Positions 5,450-8,075 of a stretch of 8,075 nt of DNA are shown piece after piece (the first letter of the stretch is position 1; each line of letters begins with the position of its first letter). Under the pieces are notes generated by a model. That model saw only the letters and a program-made list of their open reading frames with translations. It made no database searches and had not been told where the DNA came from. The stretch spans positions 1 to 8,075 of the forward strand of contig NHHF01000073.1 of assembly GCA_002171155.1 (NCBI GenBank). Reading direction: 5' to 3'. Made by a program: the position numbers and the translations under genes. The stretch comes from Betaproteobacteria bacterium TMED156 (lineage in GTDB: Bacteria; Pseudomonadota; Gammaproteobacteria; Burkholderiales; Burkholderiaceae_A).

Positions 5450-5719
5450 TTAGCTGGCCTCGGCAGGATCTTGGGTTTCCCCACAATCCAACACCGCATC
5501 AATCAAGTTGGCGGTGGTGTGCTGCGTGTATCCATGGATCTCGCGTACAGCAAGTGCCAGTGACTCCTTCATGGCCTCAGACATGCAGTCAGGCCTCAAA
5601 GCCAACTGCAACTTGCTGCGCTGAAGCGGCTCCAGGTCATTGAGCTGGCTTTGGATCACCTCGCGCAGCAGGGCACAAGCAGCGCAGATGGAGGTTGGGA
5701 TGGCTTGTGGGTTGTTCAT
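5450..5719 (-). CDS. small helical protein, diverged third paralog
   Basis: 89 aa, ATG at 5719. It aligns with the two tandem paralogs at 2733-3272 along most of its length: an Ala/Leu first helix (CALLREVIQSQLNDL), QRSKLQLAL in place of the FKASMAL block, CMSEAMKESL in place of the F-M-S...TRER turn, AVREIHGYT in place of AVQEIHELA, then LIDAVLD. It has Cys near the start (CAAC) and near the end (DCG), which the other two lack. It is much more diverged than the tandem pair and has a different leader, so it is an older duplicate. It is divergent from the exported protein gene at 5863. No Shine-Dalgarno is visible. Confidence 0.8.
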   Translation of the reverse strand: MNNPQAIPTSICAACALLREVIQSQLNDLEPLQRSKLQLALRPDCMSEAMKESLALAVREIHGYTQHTTANLIDAVLDCGETQDPAEAS

Positions 5720-5862
5720 GGCTTAATGGTTGCCGGTTCTTCATCGACCGTCACCGTCCAAAAACGTTCGGCTTCCACGGTTCGGTTGAATCAGAGCTCG
5801 ACATGGCCTTGAAGACAATCGGCTGGAGCTCCTAGAAGGGAAAGATCCATGTCTTAGGAGCC
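5720..5862. promoter_or_regulatory. divergent intergenic region between paralog C and an exported protein
   Basis: These 143 bases should hold two outward promoters. I see a perfect 8-base palindrome GGAGCTCC near 5825. TTGAAG (about 5811), 18 bases before TAGAAG, is a weak match to a promoter for the plus-strand gene. A two-codon ORF (ATG TCT TAG) sits just ahead of the plus-strand start. All of this is low-strength evidence. Confidence 0.3.
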
Positions 5863-6225
5863 ATGCTGCGATCGGCTGCCGTTGGACTAACCCTGGCGAT
5901 GCTCCCTGCAGGCAGCCTCGCTGGTCTCTCAGATTTCGATAGGACTGCAGAGCTTGTCGCCACGGCTATCTGCATCGGTGTCCATACCAATGCCTCTTAC
6001 AACCAGGCTTGGGATCAGCGCACACCCCAAGAGCTAGCTAATGGCCTAACGGTGGATCGCATTGAGGCGGTAAAGGTCAAACAAGGTGTTGAAGCGATCC
6101 AAAACAGGGCCAACGAGATGATTCGAGATCTTGGCTGCCAAGAACTCATCCCCCAACAGGCCTATGCCGTTTTTGGGCCTTACAAGCCCCTGGGGCCTCG
6201 CTCATTTGATGGCTTCTACGACTAA
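5863..6225 (+). CDS. exported hypothetical protein, 120 aa
   Basis: ATG at 5863 with AGGAG just upstream, though the gap is only two bases. The first 20 residues are a signal peptide: MLRSAAVGLTLAMLPAGSLA with cleavage before GLSDFD. The mature part is mainly helical (RTAELVATAICIGV, RIEAVKVKQGVEAIQNRANE) with two Cys (37 and 92) that could form a disulfide in the periplasm or thylakoid lumen. The end is Pro/Gly/aromatic-rich (FGPYKPLGPRSFDGFYD). No named family recognised. It is divergent from the third paralog and is followed by another small plus-strand gene. Confidence 0.85.
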   Translation: MLRSAAVGLTLAMLPAGSLAGLSDFDRTAELVATAICIGVHTNASYNQAWDQRTPQELANGLTVDRIEAVKVKQGVEAIQNRANEMIRDLGCQELIPQQAYAVFGPYKPLGPRSFDGFYD

Positions 6226-6312
6226 ATCAAAAGCTGTGAAGGATTGGATCAGACGCTTGCAACAAGCAAAGGACTGATCACTCTGAAACCAAAGGCTCAC
6301 AGCAAGGTGCCC

Positions 6313-6495
6313 ATGGAGCGCCCACCATCGGAGATACAGCAGAACCTCTTTTTCAGCACCAGCGCCATGGGCGTCCAAGCCCTCCACGATTGCGAAGACT
6401 CCTTTGCTGATGACCCAAGCCAGGCCATTGCCGACCTTGGGGCCGCGGTCATGACCTGGTGCGTACTGGTTGAGCGCGCCCTCTGGGTGATCTAG
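6313..6495 (+). CDS. small hypothetical protein, 60 aa
   Basis: I start at the ATG at 6313, which has AAGG at 6305-6308. A TTG at 6244 would add 23 residues but is badly spaced from its AAGGA. The protein is acidic in the middle (HDCEDSFADDPSQAIADL), then becomes hydrophobic at the end (GAAVMTWCVLVERALWVI). It is amphipathic rather than a clear membrane helix. Its stop overlaps the stop of the minus-strand ORF at 6492 by a few bases, tail to tail. The antisense frame (6202-6387) is a shadow. Function unknown. Confidence 0.6.
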   Translation: MERPPSEIQQNLFFSTSAMGVQALHDCEDSFADDPSQAIADLGAAVMTWCVLVERALWVI

Positions 6496-6617
6496 ATCGC
6501 TGAAGCGCGCGCAGTGGACAACCGCTGACGCATGGCAGCAAACAACGAAACGTAGAGAAAAAAGGCGCCGTATTTGGTGTGCGCATTGCCGATGATGAAG
6601 CGCTTAAGCAGGTTCAC
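6492..6617 (-). CDS. 41-residue small protein overlapping its upstream gene
   Basis: The frame starts with GTG at 6617, inside the last codons of the gene at 6604-6774 (14-base overlap), and ends in TAG at 6492-6494. The peptide looks like a genuine protein: a basic start (MNLLKRFIIGNAHTKYG), a short aromatic hydrophobic helix (AFFLYVSLFAAM), and a basic tail (RQRLSTARASAI). The basic-hydrophobic-basic pattern suggests a membrane-associated peptide. The overlap suggests translational coupling to the upstream coiled-coil gene. There is no ATG alternative and no separate ribosome binding site. Confidence 0.48.
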   Translation of the reverse strand: MNLLKRFIIGNAHTKYGAFFLYVSLFAAMRQRLSTARASAI

Positions 6618-6774
6618 TTGCCAGTAAGCAAAACACCAAGTCTTGAAGCTGCTCATTGAGGGCCTTAATCGCGGCCTCTTGATCAGCTAAGCGGCAGCGA
6701 AGTTCAGTCAACTGGTCGGCACGATCAAGCCCAACTGGAGCTCGTCCACGGAACAACGGAATGACCTTTCCCAT
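6604..6774 (-). CDS. short coiled-coil hypothetical protein, 56 aa
   Basis: I start at the ATG at 6774 (MGKVIPLFRGRAPVGLD). A TTG at 6834 would add 20 residues and has no better support. After the basic N-terminus, residues about 18-50 are a continuous charged helix with a heptad-like pattern (QLTELRCRLADQEAAIKALN, then EQLQDLVFCLL), so a coiled coil or helical dimer is likely. No known domain. Its last bases overlap the start of the 41-residue ORF at 6492. Confidence 0.62.
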   Translation of the reverse strand: MGKVIPLFRGRAPVGLDRADQLTELRCRLADQEAAIKALNEQLQDLVFCLLASEPA

Positions 6775-7033
6775 TGATGAGTGATCCACGAGTAGCTGAT
6801 ACTTGCAGCGCAAGCTCTCAAGGCCATGACTCAACTCGGTTCAATTCTTTCTGTCTATGTCTGTTGGGTGAAAGCCCGCTGAGAGTTCTAAGAAGCAACT
6901 GAGAGCGGCGGCACGCCGCAGGGAGACCAAGGATGTTCTGGTAGCAACCAATACAAAATGACAAGCATTAATACTGATAGACGCTGGCTTTTTCCTCGCA
7001 TAGGTTGATTAACCAATTCAGCAGGCAGCAGTC
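6775..7033. other. 259-base gap with RNA-like structure
   Basis: No confident gene. It holds a GGGT-GAAA-GCCC tetraloop hairpin (6866-6877), two copies of CTGAGAG (6879-6885 and 6899-6905), and a very GC-rich hairpin at 6905-6919. A 26-codon minus-strand frame (6888-6968) is too weak to call. The region is upstream of both the minus-strand coiled-coil gene and the plus-strand 29-residue ORF. Confidence 0.4.
6905..6919. repeat. GC-rich perfect hairpin
   Basis: GCGGCG and CGCCGC pair perfectly around the three-base loop GCA. No T-run follows on either strand. It could be a terminator core, a structured leader element or a binding site. Confidence 0.6.
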
Positions 7034-7123
7034 ATGGCAACCATTCCCGCGATCGCCTGCGCTGCCACGGCCGCTGCTGGCTGGCTTCTGATGCTGCTCT
7101 ACGCCCAACAGCACATCCTCTAA
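7034..7123 (+). CDS. 29-residue single-helix membrane peptide
   Basis: ATG at 7034, TAA at 7121-7123. The peptide is almost entirely hydrophobic: ATIPAIACAATAAAGW followed by LLMLLYAQQHIL. This gives one membrane helix with a short polar end, the size and style of the tiny subunits of cyanobacterial photosynthetic and NDH complexes. I cannot match it to PsbX/Y/M, PetG/L/N or Ycf12-type sequences from memory. No clear Shine-Dalgarno. The reverse frame (6968-7162) is Cys/Gly-rich and looks like a shadow. The stop codon lies in the loop of a perfect hairpin. A GCGATCGC (HIP1) site falls in its Ala-Ile-Ala codons. Confidence 0.45.
   Translation: MATIPAIACAATAAAGWLLMLLYAQQHIL
7049..7056. repeat. 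HIP1 palindrome GCGATCGC
   Basis: A copy of the highly iterated cyanobacterial octamer. A second copy is at 7964-7971. Both fall in hydrophobic Ala-Ile-Ala codons of tiny membrane ORFs. Confidence 0.9.
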
Positions 7124-7130
7124 GAGGATG
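7114..7130 (+). terminator. perfect hairpin around the stop codon of the 29-residue ORF
   Basis: CATCCTC and GAGGATG pair over 7 bp, with TAA, the stop codon, as the whole loop. There is no T-run after it, so a termination role is uncertain. It lies between the convergent genes at 7034 and 7166 and could protect the 3' end or act in both directions. Confidence 0.4.
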
Positions 7131-7165
7131 CACCGACTCACTGAGCCGATGACGCCGCGCAAGGA

Positions 7166-7363
7166 TTAAACAATCGGCTTACGCCGTTGACTTCGCATGA
7201 GGTCGTTCAGGATGTTGACCATCCCAGCTTGAAAGCTGGTGCCGTAACCACCATCGGCCAAGGCAGCTCGAATCATTGGCTTAGCCCCATCACGCACAAA
7301 AAATGTGATGGGTGTTCGACCCATGCGACTTGCCTGCGTTGGGGTGAGATGACGTCGTTTCAT
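7166..7363 (-). CDS. small protein, possible ribbon-helix-helix DNA-binding protein
   Basis: 65 aa, ATG at 7363. After a basic N-terminus (MKRRHLTPTQASRMGR), the order fits a ribbon-helix-helix fold: a short strand (TPITFFVRD, about 17-25), a first helix (AKPMIRAALADGG), a turn with Gly-Thr-Ser, and a second helix (FQAGMVNILNDLMRSQ), then a basic tail. Proteins of this size and fold are dimeric repressors or antitoxins. An inverted repeat lies only two bases upstream of the start codon, as expected for autoregulation. No toxin gene is adjacent. The fold is inferred from the pattern alone. No Shine-Dalgarno is visible. Confidence 0.78.
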   Translation of the reverse strand: MKRRHLTPTQASRMGRTPITFFVRDGAKPMIRAALADGGYGTSFQAGMVNILNDLMRSQRRKPIV

Positions 7364-7365
7364 TG

Positions 7366-7380
7366 ATCAAACCGGTTGAT
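7366..7380. promoter_or_regulatory. inverted repeat beside the start of the RHH-like gene
   Basis: ATCAA and TTGAT flank ACCGG, giving a 15-base near-palindrome two bases upstream of the ATG at 7363. It is a candidate operator for self-regulation. Confidence 0.35.
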
Positions 7381-7431
7381 AGAACAATCATTGAGGCAAT
7401 GAACTCAGGCCTGATTGATTGAGCGCACTGG

Positions 7432-7455
7432 CTCCTGTGATCTCACTCACAGGAG
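7432..7455 (+). repeat. strong hairpin in the leader of the exported protein gene
   Basis: CTCCTGTGA and TCACAGGAG pair perfectly over 9 bp around a 6-base loop, 44 bases ahead of the ATG at 7500. There is no T-run on either strand. It may be a leader control element or an operator. Confidence 0.6.
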
Positions 7456-7499
7456 AAGCGATCTTGTGGCATTGAGATGGATGCCGCATCTAAAAACCC

Positions 7500-7844
7500 A
7501 TGCGCAACCTCGCTTACGCCTGCCAGATCGGGAGCCTGCTTGGAGCACTAATGACCTGGTCTTCAGCTGCTTTTGCACAAGTTCCAGACTTCTGGGAAGG
7601 CCAATCCCTGACGAGCGTCCACCGGCAACTCATCAATCAAGGCTGGTCAGTGTCCAACGAAGCCCTGCGAACAGAACCGCTCAACCCACAGCAACAACGC
7701 CTCAAGGCCCGACTGCCATCCCTGATCACCTGTAGCGGGACAGGTCAGGGGCTATGCGCCTATGGCTATAGCCGCCAAGGCCGAAACCTTCGGCTTGTCG
7801 CCCAACCCGATGGTGCTTTGCTGCGCTGGTTTCCTCAACCGTGA
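7500..7844 (+). CDS. exported hypothetical protein, 114 aa
   Basis: ATG at 7500 is the first start after an in-frame TAA at 7491. Residues 1-26 form a signal peptide (MRNLAYACQIGSLLGALM, then TWSSAAFA) with cleavage before QVPDFW. The mature protein opens with a block seen in small periplasmic proteins, GQSLTSVHRQLINQGW, and its second half has ITCSGTGQGLCAYGYSRQGR, where Cys78 and Cys86 could form a short disulfide loop. It closes with a strand (LRLVAQPDG) and RWFPQP. I recognise the style but no named family. The leader contains a strong hairpin. Two overlapping plus frames (7415-7735, 7762-7995) are shadows. Confidence 0.85.
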   Translation: MRNLAYACQIGSLLGALMTWSSAAFAQVPDFWEGQSLTSVHRQLINQGWSVSNEALRTEPLNPQQQRLKARLPSLITCSGTGQGLCAYGYSRQGRNLRLVAQPDGALLRWFPQP

Positions 7845-7866
7845 ATCAAACCTCTACTGCCCTGCG

Positions 7867-8025
7867 TTATTTCGAAGGCAGCGTGGGTTGATCTTGAAAA
7901 TCAGGCTGTTTCTCGAGCGCTTCTTGCTCCCATTGCCCAGTGGTGGTGGCCATGATCGCCGCCGCGATCGCAAGAACTACCACAGCCAAAAATGAAAATG
8001 TGCCGTAGGGAGTGCGGCGCGTCAC
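7867..8025 (-). CDS. 52-residue single-helix membrane protein
   Basis: GTG at 8025, TAA at 7867-7869. The layout is a basic cytoplasmic start (MTRRTPYGTF), one membrane helix at about residues 11-26 (SFLAVVVLAIAAAIMA), and an acidic, Gln-rich tail (GQWEQEALEKQPDFQDQP). The charge pattern follows the positive-inside rule with the tail outside. The GTG overlaps a TGA of the frame upstream (GTGA), hinting at coupling to a gene beyond the right edge. It is convergent with the exported gene ending at 7844. No named family recognised. Confidence 0.6.
   Translation of the reverse strand: MTRRTPYGTFSFLAVVVLAIAAAIMATTTGQWEQEALEKQPDFQDQPTLPSK
7964..7971. repeat. HIP1 palindrome GCGATCGC
   Basis: Second copy of the cyanobacterial octamer, inside the membrane helix of the 52-residue protein. 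Confidence 0.9.
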
Positions 8026-8075
8026 GGCTCAGATGAAACGAAGTTTGTGGTGGGTAACCCTTGCTTGGAGGCCAC
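8022..8075. other. right edge: possible partial genes on either strand
   Basis: On the minus strand, a frame open to the edge ends at TGA 8022-8024 with VASKQGLPTTNFVSSEP and overlaps the GTG of the 52-residue gene. On the plus strand, ATG at 8033 opens MKRSLWWVTLAW, which resembles the start of an export signal. Both cannot easily be real, and the window is too short to decide. Confidence 0.25.

Noticed and set aside
6866..6925. TPP riboswitch-like strings (GGGTG, CTGAGA, later AGGGA)
   Set aside because: The expected ACCC partner strand for P2, the CCTGAT block and the TAAT bulge are all missing, and no thiamin gene is near.
1..8075. Mobile elements, integrase, CRISPR array or toxin-antitoxin pair
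   Set aside because: I looked for terminal repeats with transposase-like frames, evenly spaced repeats and paired small genes, and found none that hold up.

Overview
The window looks like chromosome of a marine picocyanobacterium (marine Synechococcus, or a moderate-GC low-light Prochlorococcus). The basis is three recognisable families: a high-light-inducible (Hli) chlorophyll-binding protein, a cyanobacterial AbrB-type (CyAbrB) regulator, and a small Trp-rich TIGR02450/DUF2389-like protein. Overall GC is near one half and most genes are very short. Shine-Dalgarno sequences are weak or absent for many genes. No rRNA, tRNA, transposase, integrase or CRISPR array is visible. Everything beyond the three families is small, mostly unrecognised protein genes, as in the accessory, hypothetical-rich parts of these genomes.

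Layout. The left end (1-1250) is read on the plus strand: the 3' end of a gene cut by the window edge, a small unknown gene (377-598), the Hli gene (721-954), and a short gene with a good ribosome binding site behind it (999-1175). From 3272 down to 1411 a minus-strand run of five genes reads: small-family paralog B, paralog A, an exported basic protein, the TIGR02450-like protein, then CyAbrB. The 385 bases upstream (3273-3657) hold no convincing gene but contain two strong adjacent hairpins.

From 5185 down to 3658 is a second minus-strand run, visibly AT-richer: a small exported protein, a lipoprotein and a protein with one membrane segment. Upstream of it, a third member of the small paralogous family (5450-5719) is divergent from an exported protein (5863-6225). 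The right third (6313-8025) alternates strands gene by gene. It holds several tiny proteins: a short coiled-coil protein overlapping a 41-residue ORF, a 29-residue membrane peptide, a possible ribbon-helix-helix DNA-binding protein with an inverted repeat beside its start codon, an exported protein with a strong hairpin in its leader, and a 52-residue membrane protein.

How the genes may work together: the Hli protein is a thylakoid photoprotection factor and CyAbrB is a global transcription regulator. The other genes give no pathway. The themes are exported or lipid-anchored small proteins (five), tiny membrane proteins (two or three), and a three-member paralogous family of about 82-89-residue soluble helical proteins. 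Two members of that family are a tandem pair sharing a motif in their leaders; it is the best candidate here for an undescribed system. Function cannot be assigned from the sequence alone.
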